Positions 8,295 through 18,030 of a stretch of DNA of 64,000 bases are shown piece after piece. The DNA comes from Halobacillus halophilus. Lineage in GTDB: Bacteria > Bacillota > Bacilli > Bacillales > Halobacillaceae. Position numbers and translations under genes: made by a program. The stretch lies in assembly GCF_020171985.1 (NCBI RefSeq), contig NZ_JAIVAL010000007.1, positions 1 to 64,000 of the forward strand. The letters are read 5' to 3'. Under the pieces are notes generated by a model. That model saw nothing but the letters and a program-made list of their open reading frames with translations, did not search any database and was not told the origin of the DNA. How positions within the stretch are numbered: the stretch's first letter is position 1; each line of letters starts with the position of its first letter.

Positions 8295-10010
8295 TTAAGG
8301 ATGAAAATCCAGACCGGACTGCACTTCTTCAATGTAGCCGGCGCGAATGACATAATCCCCGAAATGCTCATTCTCCTGTCGCTCTTTCGCGTATTCGAAC
8401 AGCATCGGTTTGATCGTTCCTAGAATCTCTTCTTCGCCAATGTTTTCTTTATACAGCTTATTCAGACGATTTCCTGTGAAACCTCCGCCTAAATACATAT
8501 TATACTTGCCAGGTCCTTTTCCAATAAAACCGATCTCACTGAGCGCCGGTCGTGAACAGCCGTTAGGGCAGCCGCTCATTCGGATCACAATTTCCTCATC
8601 CTGAAGACCCGCTTCATCAATCACATCATCCATTTTATCAATTAAGGATGGCAGGTAGCGTTCTGATTCCGCCATCGCAAGTCCGCACGTTGGAAAAGCG
8701 ACACAAGCCATCGAATTTCTGCGCAGGGCTGAGTTGTAGCGGCCGTCAGTCAGGCCGTACTGTTCTGCCAGCTCATCTATTTCCTGCTTTTTCTCTTCTT
8801 CCACGCGCGCAATGATCACGTTCTGGTTCGGAGTGAGACGGAATTCGCCGTCATGAACTTTCGCAATTTCGCGAAGACCCGCCATAACCTGATTGTCCTC
8901 GGAATCCTTGATACGTCCGTTTTGGATAAATAACGTAAGATGCCATAGACCATCGCCTTCAACCCATCCATAGCGGTCGCCATTATGGTCGAACGTATAA
9001 GAACGCTCTTCTTCAAGTTCCCAGCCGAGGCGGTCATGAAGTTCCTGACGCACCCAGTCAAGTCCATGGCGATCCACCGTATATTTGAACCGGGCATTTT
9101 TTCTTTCCGACCGATTTCCGTAGTCACGCTGGATCGTTAATATTTTCTCAGCCACATCGACAATTTTTTCAGGCTCGCAGAATCCGATCACACGTGACAC
9201 TTGCGGATACGTATTCGTGTCGCCGTGTGTCATCCCCATACCGCCGCCGACAGCCACATTAAAGCCTTTCAGCTCATTGTTTTCCACGATCGCAATAAAA
9301 CCAAGATCCTGGGAATAGACATCAATGTCATTGGAAGGCGGTACGGCGATTCCGATTTTGAATTTACGCGGCAGATAAAGCGATCCGTAAATAGGTTCGA
9401 CCTCGTATTCGTCCTTGCTGTCTTCCACTTTTTCTCCATCCAGCCAAATCTCATGATACGCCTGCGTGCGCGGGAGCAAGTGTTCACTTACCTTTTTCGA
9501 CCATTCAAATATTTCGCCATGAATATCCGATTGATAAGGATTCGCATTACACATGACATTTCGGTTTACATCGCCGCAGGCAGCAATCGTATCCATCAGC
9601 GAATCGTTGATCATTTGAATCTGCTTTTTCATATTCCATTTCAACACGCCGTGCGTTTGGAACGTCTGCCGGGTGGTCAGCTTCAGTGTATGATGGCCAT
9701 ACGTGTTGGCAATCTCATCCATCACGAGCCACTGCTCCGGCGTCGCCACTCCGCCCGGTAAGCGGACACGCGTCATAAATTGATAAGCAGGCTCAAGCTT
9801 CTGCTGCTTACGCTCCTGCCTCACATCCCGGTCATCCTGCATATAACTGCCGTGGAACTTCATCAGTTTTGTATCTGAATCCGGCACACTGCCGGTAATT
9901 GGATTTTGCAGACTCTCGACAAGCGAGCCCCGTAAATACCGGCTTTCTTTCTTAATCCCTTCCATTTCACTAGGAGGACCATGCTGCTGACTGTCTCTTT
10001 CTTTACTCAT
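8295..10010 (-). CDS. cysI: Sulfite reductase [NADPH] hemoprotein beta subunit
   Basis: 571 residues, the usual CysI length. It catalyses the six-electron reduction of sulfite to sulfide on a siroheme coupled to a [4Fe-4S] cluster. The cluster ligands are visible as Cys436 and Cys442 (CVAFPTC) and Cys481 and Cys485 (CPNGCSRP), and basic sulfite/siroheme residues lie around [13 protein letters not shown]. It starts after AAAGGAGCGATAGG, is the last gene of the sulfate operon, and is 24 bases after cysJ, its electron donor. Confidence 0.96.
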   Translation of the reverse strand: MSKERDSQQHGPPSEMEGIKKESRYLRGSLVESLQNPITGSVPDSDTKLMKFHGSYMQDDRDVRQERKQQKLEPAYQFMTRVRLPGGVATPEQWLVMDEIANTYGHHTLKLTTRQTFQTHGVLKWNMKKQIQMINDSLMDTIAACGDVNRNVMCNANPYQSDIHGEIFEWSKKVSEHLLPRTQAYHEIWLDGEKVEDSKDEYEVEPIYGSLYLPRKFKIGIAVPPSNDIDVYSQDLGFIAIVENNELKGFNVAVGGGMGMTHGDTNTYPQVSRVIGFCEPEKIVDVAEKILTIQRDYGNRSERKNARFKYTVDRHGLDWVRQELHDRLGWELEEERSYTFDHNGDRYGWVEGDGLWHLTLFIQNGRIKDSEDNQVMAGLREIAKVHDGEFRLTPNQNVIIARVEEEKKQEIDELAEQYGLTDGRYNSALRRNSMACVAFPTCGLAMAESERYLPSLIDKMDDVIDEAGLQDEEIVIRMSGCPNGCSRPALSEIGFIGKGPGKYNMYLGGGFTGNRLNKLYKENIGEEEILGTIKPMLFEYAKERQENEHFGDYVIRAGYIEEVQSGLDFHP

Positions 10011-10034
10011 CCTATCGCTCCTTTCCCTTCTCTA

Positions 10035-11858
10035 TTAATAAACATCGCGCTGATAGCGTTTTTCTTTTCTTAATTTATCGATATAAGATTCCGCATCTTC
10101 ACGGGACATGTTACCTTCTTTTTCAGCAATCGTGATTAAAGCTTCATGAACATCCTTCGCCATATACTTTTCATCACCGCATACATACACATACGTCCCG
10201 TCCTGGAGCCATTGATAGACTTCTGCGCTTTTCTCAAGGAGGCGGTGCTGCACGTAAACTTTTTCTTCGTTATCACGTGAAAAAGCAACATCCATGTTCG
10301 TTAAGACGCCTTCATTTAACCAGCGCTGCCACTCGACCTGGTATAGAAAATCGCTCACGAAATGCTGTTCGCCGAAGAACAGCCAGTTCTTTCCGGGTGC
10401 TTCCATTTCCTCTCGTTCTTCAAGGAAGGAACGGTACGGGGCGACCCCTGTGCCGGCTCCAATCATAAGCACCGGTGCCTCAGGATTTTCCGGAAGTTTG
10501 AAGTTCGGATTTTTCTGGACAAAAACAGACAGCTGATCGCCGTGATTCGCGCGCTCAGCGCACTGAATGGAGCAGACACCTAACCGGTTGCGACCGTGGG
10601 CCTCATATCGCAGAGCACCAATGGTCAGATGAACCTCCTCAGGATTTGCGGCCTGACTGCTCGCAATGGAATACAGGCGGACAGGAATTTTACGGAGGAT
10701 ACCGATGAAGTCCTGCACGGTCCCTTTCCACGGACCAAAATCCTGAACAAAATCAAGCAGATCCCGCCCATAAATATAGGCTTTCCACTGCTCAGAATCC
10801 TCAAGCAGCTCCTTCAGCTGTTCGTTATCCGTCAGTGTCTGTGCTTTTTCAAGTAAAGGTTTTGTTAAACAAGTCGTTTCATACGTCGAAAGGAGCGCTT
10901 CTCTTAAGGAACGGATTTCCCCGTCCTTATTGATCGGCACGGATTCCTCTGGATTCCAGTCCATTTCCTTAATCAGTTGATCGACAAGCGCTTCATCATT
11001 TTCCGGGAAAATCGCCAAACTGTCTCCTGGTTCATAAGAAAGGTTTGAGCCTTCCAAATCAAGCTCCAGATGACGCGTTTCTTTATTGGACCCGCGTCCA
11101 TTTAAATTTATGTTTTCCAGAATCTCCGCCTGAAAAGGATGGGCACGGGAATAAACCGGCGTATCATCCGCTTGAACTGTCTGGGTATTGCCAGTTGGAG
11201 TCTGGCTGCCACCTGCCGACTTCTGCTCATTTAATAAAGCGAGTACGCCATCAAACCATTCACCGGCCGGTTCTTCAAAGTCAAGGTCACAGTCGACTCT
11301 AGGATAAATCCGCTCTGCTCCGAGTTCCTCAAGCTTCTGATCAATATCTTTACCTGTTTGACAGAAGAATTCATACGAACTGTCCCCTAAAGAAAGAACA
11401 GAGAATCGCACACCGTCCAGTTTCGGAGCACGTTTGCTGAATAGAAAATCGTAGAAAGAAAGGGCATTATCCGGTGGATCCCCATCTCCATGTGTGCTCG
11501 TAAGTACCAGCAGATCTTCTACTTTCTTGAGCGCTTTCGGTTTGAAATCATCCATCGATGATACCGTAACTTGATAGTCCTGCTCTTTTAATTTAGCTGC
11601 ATATTCATCAGCTAGCGCCTGACAATTGCCAGTATGAGATCCGAATAAGATTGTAATTTCTCTCGTCGCTTCCACTGTTGTTTCCTGGATCTGTCCGCCC
11701 GCTTCCGGGACTTGAACCGCCGTATCAGCTTCAGTGGCTGCACTGGATAAATAACCGCTCAGCCATATCTTCTGCTTTTCATTCAACGTCGGCAGTAAAC
11801 GGTTTAACAGATCCGCTTGATCCTGATTAAATGGGCTGTTCATAACCTCTAATGGCAA
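10035..11858 (-). CDS. cysJ: Sulfite reductase [NADPH] flavoprotein alpha subunit
   Basis: Carries electrons from NADPH through FAD and FMN to CysI. The order is an N-terminal flavodoxin domain (ILFGSHTGNCQALADEYA), a connecting domain, an FAD domain (RLYSIASS) and an NADPH domain (GTGVAPYRSFLEER, YVYVCGDEKYMAKDV), ending in RDVY as is typical. I take the TTG at 11858 as start (607 residues) because AGGAGG overlaps the GTG three codons upstream and stands at normal distance from the TTG. Confidence 0.95.
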   Translation of the reverse strand: MPLEVMNSPFNQDQADLLNRLLPTLNEKQKIWLSGYLSSAATEADTAVQVPEAGGQIQETTVEATREITILFGSHTGNCQALADEYAAKLKEQDYQVTVSSMDDFKPKALKKVEDLLVLTSTHGDGDPPDNALSFYDFLFSKRAPKLDGVRFSVLSLGDSSYEFFCQTGKDIDQKLEELGAERIYPRVDCDLDFEEPAGEWFDGVLALLNEQKSAGGSQTPTGNTQTVQADDTPVYSRAHPFQAEILENINLNGRGSNKETRHLELDLEGSNLSYEPGDSLAIFPENDEALVDQLIKEMDWNPEESVPINKDGEIRSLREALLSTYETTCLTKPLLEKAQTLTDNEQLKELLEDSEQWKAYIYGRDLLDFVQDFGPWKGTVQDFIGILRKIPVRLYSIASSQAANPEEVHLTIGALRYEAHGRNRLGVCSIQCAERANHGDQLSVFVQKNPNFKLPENPEAPVLMIGAGTGVAPYRSFLEEREEMEAPGKNWLFFGEQHFVSDFLYQVEWQRWLNEGVLTNMDVAFSRDNEEKVYVQHRLLEKSAEVYQWLQDGTYVYVCGDEKYMAKDVHEALITIAEKEGNMSREDAESYIDKLRKEKRYQRDVY

Positions 11859-11884
11859 AAAATCCACCTCCTGTAAAAAATCGA

Positions 11885-12691
11885 TTAATAACTTTGGGTC
11901 AGCTGTTTAAAGTATTGATTCAGTTTAACCACCATGGCCCCCATCTTCTGATTTTCCGGCTGGAGAACTTCAGTAATTCCCTGATCTTCCAGCTCTTTCG
12001 CTGTTACTTTCCCAACCGCAACCGCCAGTACCTGGTCATTAAACTTGCGAATTAAGGTTTCCTGATCTTCCTTATCCTCAAATAAATTTTTCACTTGTGT
12101 TTTACTTGTAAATATAACCGCCTGAGCGGATTGATCAAAAATCTCCATTTTTAATTCCTGAAGATTGGCTGTTTTCGGTGGTTCAAATGAGTAAGGCTGA
12201 GAGAGATAAACCTCATAACCCATTTCTTCCAGGGTCAATTTCCACTTCGCATCGTCAAGGTTATATGCTTGAAGAAATACGGTTCCCCGCTCCGGCTCCC
12301 CACTCAGTTCCTTCATCAGCTCAGCCATCGTACCATCAGCAGCCAGTCGGTCCGGCTGCAGTTGATGTTCTTTCATCCAGTCCGTTGTTTTCTTGCCTCG
12401 TATGGCCAGACGACTGGTTCTTAATTTTTCTATAAAATCCTCATGCACCTCGTTCTTTAGAGCCGAGTCGGCAAGCGTTCTGGCTCCGATTCCTGTCGTT
12501 AAGATCACCCAATCAAAGGAACCTGAGATCAAATCGCGGACGTTGCCTGCACTTGTGGATTCATCCAGGTTCATTTTTCCCTGAATGGAATAAACGACTG
12601 GTTCACCGCCGAAATTCCGGATCAGCGTTCCGATTTCTTCCGCTCTTCGATCAGCGGCTACGGCCACCCGCTTTCCTTGCAGTTCACTCAT
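11885..12691 (-). CDS. hemD: Uroporphyrinogen-III synthase (HemD family) in the siroheme operon
   Basis: 268 residues with the two-lobed HemD pattern: N-terminal GKRVAVAADRRAEEIGTLI and central AVIFTSKTQVKNLF. It should cyclise hydroxymethylbilane to uroporphyrinogen III, the branch point to siroheme. It overlaps the upstream sirC by 8 bases and precedes cysJ. The Bacillus subtilis ylnABCDEF operon has no HemD copy, so this is probably a second, siroheme-dedicated paralogue. HemD sequences diverge strongly, so a regulatory role cannot be excluded. Confidence 0.8.
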   Translation of the reverse strand: MSELQGKRVAVAADRRAEEIGTLIRNFGGEPVVYSIQGKMNLDESTSAGNVRDLISGSFDWVILTTGIGARTLADSALKNEVHEDFIEKLRTSRLAIRGKKTTDWMKEHQLQPDRLAADGTMAELMKELSGEPERGTVFLQAYNLDDAKWKLTLEEMGYEVYLSQPYSFEPPKTANLQELKMEIFDQSAQAVIFTSKTQVKNLFEDKEDQETLIRKFNDQVLAVAVGKVTAKELEDQGITEVLQPENQKMGAMVVKLNQYFKQLTQSY

Positions 12692-13313
12692 CGCGATCCC
12701 CTCCTTCTGTCTGCTTAAGCCATTTCAGCATGTGCTGCTGCTTCGCTTCATTCCCATAATCTTCCTCTACGAGCTGTTTAAGGATTTCCTGTTTCTCTTC
12801 ACTCGAAAGACGGGATCGTTTAATGTACAAGCGGCATGTGTACAAGAAGTCAACATAGTCCTCATAAGTATGATCATACTTATGCTCGAGTTCCTCTTTC
12901 ATTCGGGCCGAAAGCTTTGGGCTCGCTCCTCCCGTCGAAACCGCGATCGATAGTCTGCCGCGTTTAATATGACCTGGAAACTGAAGGTTGCCTCGTTCCG
13001 CCTGTCCGGTGACATTAACGAGCGGAATGCTTGAGGAAGATTGCCATACCTGTTCGTTCACGCGTTCGTTATCAGTTGCAATCACCACTATGTAAGCTTC
13101 TCTTATATCCTTAGGCTGGAAGGTTTTCTTCTTCCAGACGACTTCAGCATCCTCAACCATGGCACGCAGTTCTGAAGTTAAGTGAGGGCTCACAATCGTA
13201 ACCTGCGCCCCGCTTTCAATTAATGTGCGGGCTCGTTTACAAGCCACCTTTCCCCCTCCAATAATGACGGCCCTGCGATTTTCCAGCTGGACCATGAGCG
13301 GTGCGAATGCCAT
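12684..13313 (-). CDS. sirC: Precorrin-2 dehydrogenase (YlnF/SirC)
   Basis: Oxidises precorrin-2 to sirohydrochlorin with NAD. The dinucleotide fold begins AVIIGGGKVACKRA, and the family's STGGASPKLSARMKEE segment follows in the middle. The ATG at 13313 (209 residues) is preferred over the GTG nine bases upstream, which lies against the AAAGGAG ribosome site. There is no fused methyltransferase or chelatase, consistent with separate sumT and sirB genes just upstream. Confidence 0.9.
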   Translation of the reverse strand: MAFAPLMVQLENRRAVIIGGGKVACKRARTLIESGAQVTIVSPHLTSELRAMVEDAEVVWKKKTFQPKDIREAYIVVIATDNERVNEQVWQSSSSIPLVNVTGQAERGNLQFPGHIKRGRLSIAVSTGGASPKLSARMKEELEHKYDHTYEDYVDFLYTCRLYIKRSRLSSEEKQEILKQLVEEDYGNEAKQQHMLKWLKQTEGGDRDE

Positions 13314-13330
13314 ACCCCTCACTCCTTTCT

Positions 13331-14089
13331 TTAAGACCGGACAGGAAACGATTCCTTGTTCTGAAGTGCTTCCTTTACCCGGCCGGCGAGCGCCTCCACT
13401 ATCCCAGGGTGGTCCTGCAAATAGTGTGTCATTTCAATCGAATATCCTTCTCTCTTAAGTTCCTCCATTCTATCCTGCATGGAGTGGATTAATAGCCCTG
13501 TAAACCATAAGTAGGGAACGACCACCGTTCCTTCTCCTTCACGACTTAGGGAAGTTGTTAACCCTTCTTCAAACGTGGGACCGCATGCGGCTAAATAGCA
13601 GACATCAACGTTTGAAGCGTTGGTTTTACTTTTCAGCATGTGGGCAATGGATTCAATATCCCGCTTCGTTTCCGGACTCCGGCTGCCCCGGCCTACTAAA
13701 AGCAGATTTAATGAGGTTGGTTCTGTGTCGGTTACAGCTTTCAACCGGTCTACCAGCACATCCACCAGCCGCTCCTGAACGCCCAGTGGTTTTCCATACG
13801 TAAAAGTCACGGATGGAAAACGCTCCTGCATCTGTTTGATTTCCTCTGGAAGGTCCTTATAATAATGACCCGCTGACAGAAGAAGTACAGGAATAACCGC
13901 AATCTCAGTAGCCCCTTTTTGCACCAGTTCCTTTACTCCGTCCGCGACGTTAGGAGAAGCAATCTCCAGGTAACAGATCTGGGATAAGGGAACGTTCACA
14001 TGTGCCTGTGCTTTTTCGATACAGGCTACCGCTTCGCTTCTGGTTTCCTCGACACGGCTTCCATGGCTTACATATAATACGGCCTGCAT
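13331..14089 (-). CDS. sirB: Sirohydrochlorin ferrochelatase (YlnE/SirB, CbiX family)
   Basis: Inserts Fe2+ into sirohydrochlorin to finish siroheme. From the ATG at 14089 (252 residues, ribosome site GGAGGAAAAGT) it opens MQAVLYVSHGSR, with the chelatase His in HGS. The second half repeats the fold (LLLVGRGSRSPE, FTGLLIHSMQDRM). The frame is open 201 bases further upstream into sumT, but that stretch is out of frame with sumT and lacks a ribosome site. Confidence 0.92.
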   Translation of the reverse strand: MQAVLYVSHGSRVEETRSEAVACIEKAQAHVNVPLSQICYLEIASPNVADGVKELVQKGATEIAVIPVLLLSAGHYYKDLPEEIKQMQERFPSVTFTYGKPLGVQERLVDVLVDRLKAVTDTEPTSLNLLLVGRGSRSPETKRDIESIAHMLKSKTNASNVDVCYLAACGPTFEEGLTTSLSREGEGTVVVPYLWFTGLLIHSMQDRMEELKREGYSIEMTHYLQDHPGIVEALAGRVKEALQNKESFPVRS

Positions 14090-14103
14090 ACTTTTCCTCC
14101 TTC

Positions 14104-14880
14104 TTACCCCACTACTTGATGAAACGGACTTTCTTCCTGCTGTGGAAGGGATTCGAACCATTGCAGCGACTCGCGAAGTTTCACCACTTCCCCTACGACG
14201 ATCATGGATGGATTGGCTATATCTTTCGCTCGTTCTACAATTGTGGAAACGGTACCCGTCACCGTTTGCTGGTGTTCCGTGGTGCCCCACTGCACAAGCG
14301 CAATCGGTGTGTCCGCTGAACGTCCATGACGGATTAGTCTTTCACAAATATCAGGCAGTTTTTTGACGCCCATATAGATGCACAGGGTATCCATGCTTTT
14401 CACAACGCTTTCCCAATAGTCTTCTTCGTCGATTCCAAGCTTACTGACGCCCGAGATAAAAGCGACCGAAGAACTGTGATCACGGTGAGTGACCGGGATG
14501 CCTGCATAGGCTGGTGCAGCTATTCCTGAAGTGATGCCAGGCACTATTTCATATGGAATGCCGCGCTTGGATAAGGCCTCTGCCTCTTCGCCGCCCCGAC
14601 CGAAGACGAAAGGATCTCCTCCTTTCAGACGAGTCACTGTTTTTCCCTGCAGGGCAAATTTGCATAACAGACCGTTAATGCTCGTTTGACTAAGGGAGTG
14701 ATTATTCGGGCTTTTTCCGCAGTACACAAGCTCAGCCCGTTCCCCCGCTTCATCCAGGAGTTCCTGATTGACGAGACGGTCATAAAGGATGACATCGGCC
14801 TGCTGAATGGCTTTTAACCCTTTGACGGTAATTAGATCCACGTCTCCTGGACCTGCCCCCACGATAAATACTTTGCTCAT
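14104..14880 (-). CDS. sumT: Uroporphyrinogen-III C-methyltransferase
   Basis: 258-residue SAM-dependent enzyme making precorrin-2 by two methylations (B. subtilis YlnD type). N-terminal VFIVGAGPGDVDLITVKG and the central VTRLKGGDPFVFGRGGEE are hallmark SUMT motifs. Its start overlaps the cysC stop as ATGA, so it is translationally coupled. It commits tetrapyrrole flux to siroheme for CysI. Confidence 0.95.
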   Translation of the reverse strand: MSKVFIVGAGPGDVDLITVKGLKAIQQADVILYDRLVNQELLDEAGERAELVYCGKSPNNHSLSQTSINGLLCKFALQGKTVTRLKGGDPFVFGRGGEEAEALSKRGIPYEIVPGITSGIAAPAYAGIPVTHRDHSSSVAFISGVSKLGIDEEDYWESVVKSMDTLCIYMGVKKLPDICERLIRHGRSADTPIALVQWGTTEHQQTVTGTVSTIVERAKDIANPSMIVVGEVVKLRESLQWFESLPQQEESPFHQVVG

Positions 14881-15485
14881 CCTTTAATCCACCCCTTTTC
14901 AATTAAGAAAGCAACAAGATGGTCTGCGCATGCCTGTTCATCGAGCTGGCCGGATTCCAGGGTGACCTCAGGGGCAACGGGTGCTTCATACGGAGCATCT
15001 ACGCCGGTAAATCCTTTGATCTCCCCTTTTCTGGCTTTCTCGTACAACCCTTTAGGATCACGCTTCTCACATTCATCCACCGGACAATCCACGTGGACTT
15101 CGAGGAATTCATCTTCGTTAAACAATGCCCTCACTTGATCACGGTCTTCCTGATAAGGAGAGATAAAAGCCGTCAATACGATTGTTCCACTATCTGCAAA
15201 AAGCTTCGCGACCTCGCCGATCCGGCGTATGTTTTCTTTTCGGTCTTCGGCTGAAAAACCAAGATCTCCATTCAATCCCTGACGGATGTTATCCCCGTCT
15301 AATAAATAGGTTTGAAGTCCTTTCTGAAACAACTGCTGATTAACCAAGTTGGCGATTGTCGATTTACCAGATCCGGATAAACCGGTCAACCAGAGGACTC
15401 CGCTATGGTGTCCGTTCTTCTTTCGGTAATCATTAACATTTACTGATGCGTCATGCCACGTTAGATTGGAGCCCATCTCCATCAT
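14877..15485 (-). CDS. cysC: Adenylylsulfate (APS) kinase
   Basis: Phosphorylates APS to PAPS using ATP. P-loop GLSGSGKST lies at 35-43, with DGDNIRQGLNGDLGFS and FISPYQEDRDQVR following; about 200 residues is normal. Internal ATG codons at residues 2 and 4 are alternative starts, the latter better spaced from GGAAAGG. Because the operon's CysH looks like an APS-capable reductase, the kinase may serve mainly to lower APS or supply PAPS; that is inference. Confidence 0.95.
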   Translation of the reverse strand: MMEMGSNLTWHDASVNVNDYRKKNGHHSGVLWLTGLSGSGKSTIANLVNQQLFQKGLQTYLLDGDNIRQGLNGDLGFSAEDRKENIRRIGEVAKLFADSGTIVLTAFISPYQEDRDQVRALFNEDEFLEVHVDCPVDECEKRDPKGLYEKARKGEIKGFTGVDAPYEAPVAPEVTLESGQLDEQACADHLVAFLIEKGWIKG

Positions 15486-15493
15486 CCTTTCCG

Positions 15494-16648
15494 TTATGAA
15501 TCGATTGTTTGTTTATCTCTAAGTCCTTCAATAAGTGTCTCGACGACCTCGGGACGACTGAATGTTTTTGGCGGTTTCTCACCATTTCTGAGCAGTTCAC
15601 GTACTTTTGTACCGGAGAGGATGACGTGGTGTTCGGCATCATGCGGGCACGTCTTGTGAGAAGCCATCGCTTCACACGCCTGGCAGTAGAAGCTGTGCTC
15701 AAAGAACATCGGCGTGATGCCCAGTTCATCTTCTGTAAAGTGACGGAAGATTTTCTGAGCGTCATACGTTCCGTAGTAATCGCCTACTCCAGCATGGTCA
15801 CGGCCGACTATGAAGTGTGAGCAGCCGAAGTTCTTACGGACAAGGCTGTGGAAAATGGCTTCCCTTGGACCCGCATAACGCATAGCCGCACTAAAGACAG
15901 CAAGCACAACGCGGTTGGCCGGGTAATAATTTTCAAGCAGCACCTGGTAGCTCTTCATCCTTACATCACTCGGAATATCGTCGCTTTTCGTTTCTCCGAC
16001 AAGCGGGTTCAAGAACAGCCCATCTACGGTTTCCAGGGATGCTTTCTGGATGTATTCATGAGCCCGGTGAACCGGATTCCGGGTTTGGAAACCAACCACT
16101 TTACTCCATCCCAGGTCTTTAAATAAATCTCTCGACTGGGCAGGGTCCAGGTAGAATTTCTCTTCATGTTCCTTCTCCGCCCGCTTTGTCAGTTCAATTT
16201 CACCGGCAACATAATAGTCCGGACGGCCGTATAGTTTATTTACACCTGGGTGCGCAGACTCTTTCGTTAAGTACACATTCTTAGCTTCTTTTTCTTTATC
16301 AGATAGATAGACTTCATTGATTGTAATGGTTCCGTAAGTCGTTCCGTTTTGCACGAGCGCGGCCTTTTCGCCCGGCTGCAGTTCATCGGCCTGATCTTTA
16401 TTCACGGGCAGTGTAATGGGGATGCTCCACGGTGTTCCATCTTTCAGTCTCATATTCTCAACGACCGAATGGTAATCTTCCTCGTTCAGAAATCCAGTTA
16501 AGGGACTATAGGCCCCGTTTCCGATCAGCTCTAAATCACTTAATGCCATGGCATCGAGCTCAATTTTTGTGGAGAGGGCTGAAGTATCAGCCCCTTCGTT
16601 AATTTGATTGACTAGCGTCCCGCCGTGGGGAGCGATAATAGTAGACAT
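15494..16648 (-). CDS. sat: Sulfate adenylyltransferase (ATP sulfurylase)
   Basis: Activates sulfate with ATP to APS, the first step of assimilation. This is the homo-oligomeric bacterial/fungal-type enzyme of 384 residues. Catalytic [10 protein letters not shown] is at 188-197 and [12 protein letters not shown] follows further on. A Cys/His cluster ([16 protein letters not shown]) near the C-terminal third is typical of Bacillus Sat. The start follows AAAAGGAGGAAATGAC. It lies between cysH and cysC. Confidence 0.96.
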   Translation of the reverse strand: MSTIIAPHGGTLVNQINEGADTSALSTKIELDAMALSDLELIGNGAYSPLTGFLNEEDYHSVVENMRLKDGTPWSIPITLPVNKDQADELQPGEKAALVQNGTTYGTITINEVYLSDKEKEAKNVYLTKESAHPGVNKLYGRPDYYVAGEIELTKRAEKEHEEKFYLDPAQSRDLFKDLGWSKVVGFQTRNPVHRAHEYIQKASLETVDGLFLNPLVGETKSDDIPSDVRMKSYQVLLENYYPANRVVLAVFSAAMRYAGPREAIFHSLVRKNFGCSHFIVGRDHAGVGDYYGTYDAQKIFRHFTEDELGITPMFFEHSFYCQACEAMASHKTCPHDAEHHVILSGTKVRELLRNGEKPPKTFSRPEVVETLIEGLRDKQTIDS

Positions 16649-16662
16649 GTCATTTCCTCCTT

Positions 16663-17394
16663 TTATTCACTTTCGTTATTTCCTGTGGTATGCAGTCCGC
16701 ATTCGGTCTTGTTAAAGCCTTTCCACCGTCCGGAGCGGTCATCGCTGTCGGCTGCAAATGTACATGGCACACAGCCGATACTTGGAAATCCTTGATCGTG
16801 CAAATCATTGTAATCCAAGTCGTTTACTCGGATATATTGCCATACGTCGTCCCATGTCCAGTAAATAAGGGGACATACCTTTATGGATTCAAATCGGTCA
16901 TCTTTATTTATAAAATTCGTGTGGCTCCGGCTTACCGACTGTTCGCGCCGCAGTCCGGATACCCAGGCGGTGGCTCCGCTCAATGCTTCTTCAAGCGGTT
17001 TAATTTTGCGGATAAAGCAGCATTGGTCCGGCTCTCGTTTCCATAAGGCTGAGCCGTGTTTTTCAGCCTGCTCTTCCAGTGTTAGTTCTGGTTTTTTCAT
17101 TTCAATATTTAAGTCAGGATAATTCTTCTTGACCTTATCGATTAAATCGTATGTTTCCTGAAAGTGAATTTCCGTATCAAGAAATACGATGTGGGCATCT
17201 TTTTTTACTTTTGCAATTAAATCAATGAGCACAATCCCTTCTGCTCCGAAGCTGCAGGCGTAGGTTATGGAAGAACCATACGTATCATATGCCCATTGCA
17301 GCACCTCAAGTGCTCCCTTGGTTTCCCCTTCAGGGCCGAGGTTTTCAAACGGATCACCTGTGAACGCTTCATAAGTTATGGCTGGATTAGTCAT
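16663..17394 (-). CDS. cysH: Adenylylsulfate/PAPS reductase
   Basis: Reduces activated sulfate to sulfite with thioredoxin electrons. From the ATG at 17394 (243 residues, ribosome site GGGAGGAG) it has Cys125-Cys126 and Cys208-x2-Cys211. This CC...CxxC set binds a [4Fe-4S] cluster and marks APS-reducing enzymes. The catalytic Cys232 lies in ECGLHTT near the C terminus. It is the first gene after the SAM-I riboswitch. An in-frame start 21 bases upstream sits over the ribosome site and is rejected. Confidence 0.95.
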   Translation of the reverse strand: MTNPAITYEAFTGDPFENLGPEGETKGALEVLQWAYDTYGSSITYACSFGAEGIVLIDLIAKVKKDAHIVFLDTEIHFQETYDLIDKVKKNYPDLNIEMKKPELTLEEQAEKHGSALWKREPDQCCFIRKIKPLEEALSGATAWVSGLRREQSVSRSHTNFINKDDRFESIKVCPLIYWTWDDVWQYIRVNDLDYNDLHDQGFPSIGCVPCTFAADSDDRSGRWKGFNKTECGLHTTGNNESE

Positions 17395-17433
17395 TTGTCT
17401 CCTCCCTTCCCACAAAACAACACACTAAAAATC

Positions 17434-17467
17434 AAAAACCTCTCTTCTTGAAAAAAAAGAAGAGAGG
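17434..17467 (-). terminator. Riboswitch expression-platform terminator of the cys operon
   Basis: Hairpin CCTCTCTTC/GAAGAGAGG followed by TTTTTGATTTTT on the minus strand, between the SAM-I aptamer and cysH. It would form when SAM is bound and stop transcription before the operon. Confidence 0.88.
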
Positions 17468-17499
17468 CGTACAGCATGAATAAGCCAGCGTCTCATCTT

Positions 17500-17596
17500 C
17501 TCATCTTTCAAGTAATAGCTTGCTGGAATTGGCACAGCGTCTGTCGACCCGTTGCCGAGGCTTCAAAGGGCCAGTCCCTCCACCTCTCGAGATAAG
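17500..17596 (-). ncRNA. SAM-I (S-box) riboswitch aptamer controlling the cysH operon
   Basis: The minus-strand RNA shows the S-box consensus in order: P1 CTTATC (17596-17591), AGAGGTGGAGGGACTGGCCC, GAAGCCTCGGCAAC, GTGCCAATTCCAGCAAG, and the closing GATGAG (17505-17500). With SAM bound, the downstream terminator forms and sulfate assimilation is shut off. The match is strong and the terminator is in place. Confidence 0.95.
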
Positions 17597-17635
17597 AAAA
17601 CGATGATTGAATTTTTTGAAATGTGATTGATTAAA

Positions 17636-17664
17636 ATCTTATGCCCCTTTTCACTATATGTCAA
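17636..17664 (-). promoter_or_regulatory. SigA-type promoter of the cysH operon
   Basis: On the minus strand a perfect -35 TTGACA (17664-17659), a 17-bp spacer and -10 TAAGAT (17641-17636) lie about 40 bases ahead of the S-box aptamer. Confidence 0.85.
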
Positions 17665-17702
17665 TGCTTAATTTAAATATTCTGTATTTTAAAAAATCAT
17701 TC

Positions 17703-17731
17703 TTGACAGGACATGCCTTCCCCATTTAGAT
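17703..17731 (+). promoter_or_regulatory. Probable promoter of the TauE/SafE transcript
   Basis: A perfect -35 TTGACA (17703-17708) lies 17 bases before a weaker -10 (TTAGAT). It stands 33 bases ahead of the second aptamer. The -10 assignment is tentative. Confidence 0.55.
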
Positions 17732-17763
17732 TGAATAGTATCTTAATTTTACAATTTAATACT

Positions 17764-17866
17764 CCTTATAAAGAGCCGGGGAAGGAATCTGGTCCGTTGA
17801 TCCCGCAGCAACCTCTCCTTGTTGGAGAAGGTGCTCAGTCCAGCAGACATTGTCTGAGAGATAAGG
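17764..17866 (+). ncRNA. Divergent SAM-I-type riboswitch upstream of the TauE/SafE gene
   Basis: P1 CCTTAT (17764-17769) pairs with ATAAGG (17861-17866). Between them are GGAAGGAATCTGGTCC, TGATCCCGCAGCAACC, GGTGCTCAGTCCAGCAGA and CTGAGAGATAAG, in S-box order. Several positions differ from consensus (CAGTCCAGCA for AATTCCAGCA, and a CTGGTCC version of CTGGCCC), so it is a diverged member. A terminator follows. Confidence 0.82.
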
Positions 17867-17885
17867 TTAAGCTATCCAGCTTTTC

Positions 17886-17913
17886 ACCTCTTTCCTCAGG
17901 GAAGAGGTTTTTT
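17886..17913 (+). terminator. Riboswitch terminator ahead of the TauE/SafE gene
   Basis: ACCTCTTTCC and GGGAAGAGGT pair around TCA, followed by TTTTTT. It sits 20 bases after the aptamer and 118 bases before the gene, and is the expected OFF-state hairpin. Confidence 0.88.
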
Positions 17914-18030
17914 CATAGCCTATTTACTGGAATTATAGATAAAAATATACATAACCGCTAAATTTTTTTACACTTAAAACCTAGTAAATCAATCAGAATA
18001 ATAAATTATTAAAAACAGGAGTGATGAAAC

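Noticed and set aside
9201..9761. 186-residue frame antisense to cysI
   Set aside because: Shadow of a clearly functional conserved gene; its composition follows the opposite strand's codons.
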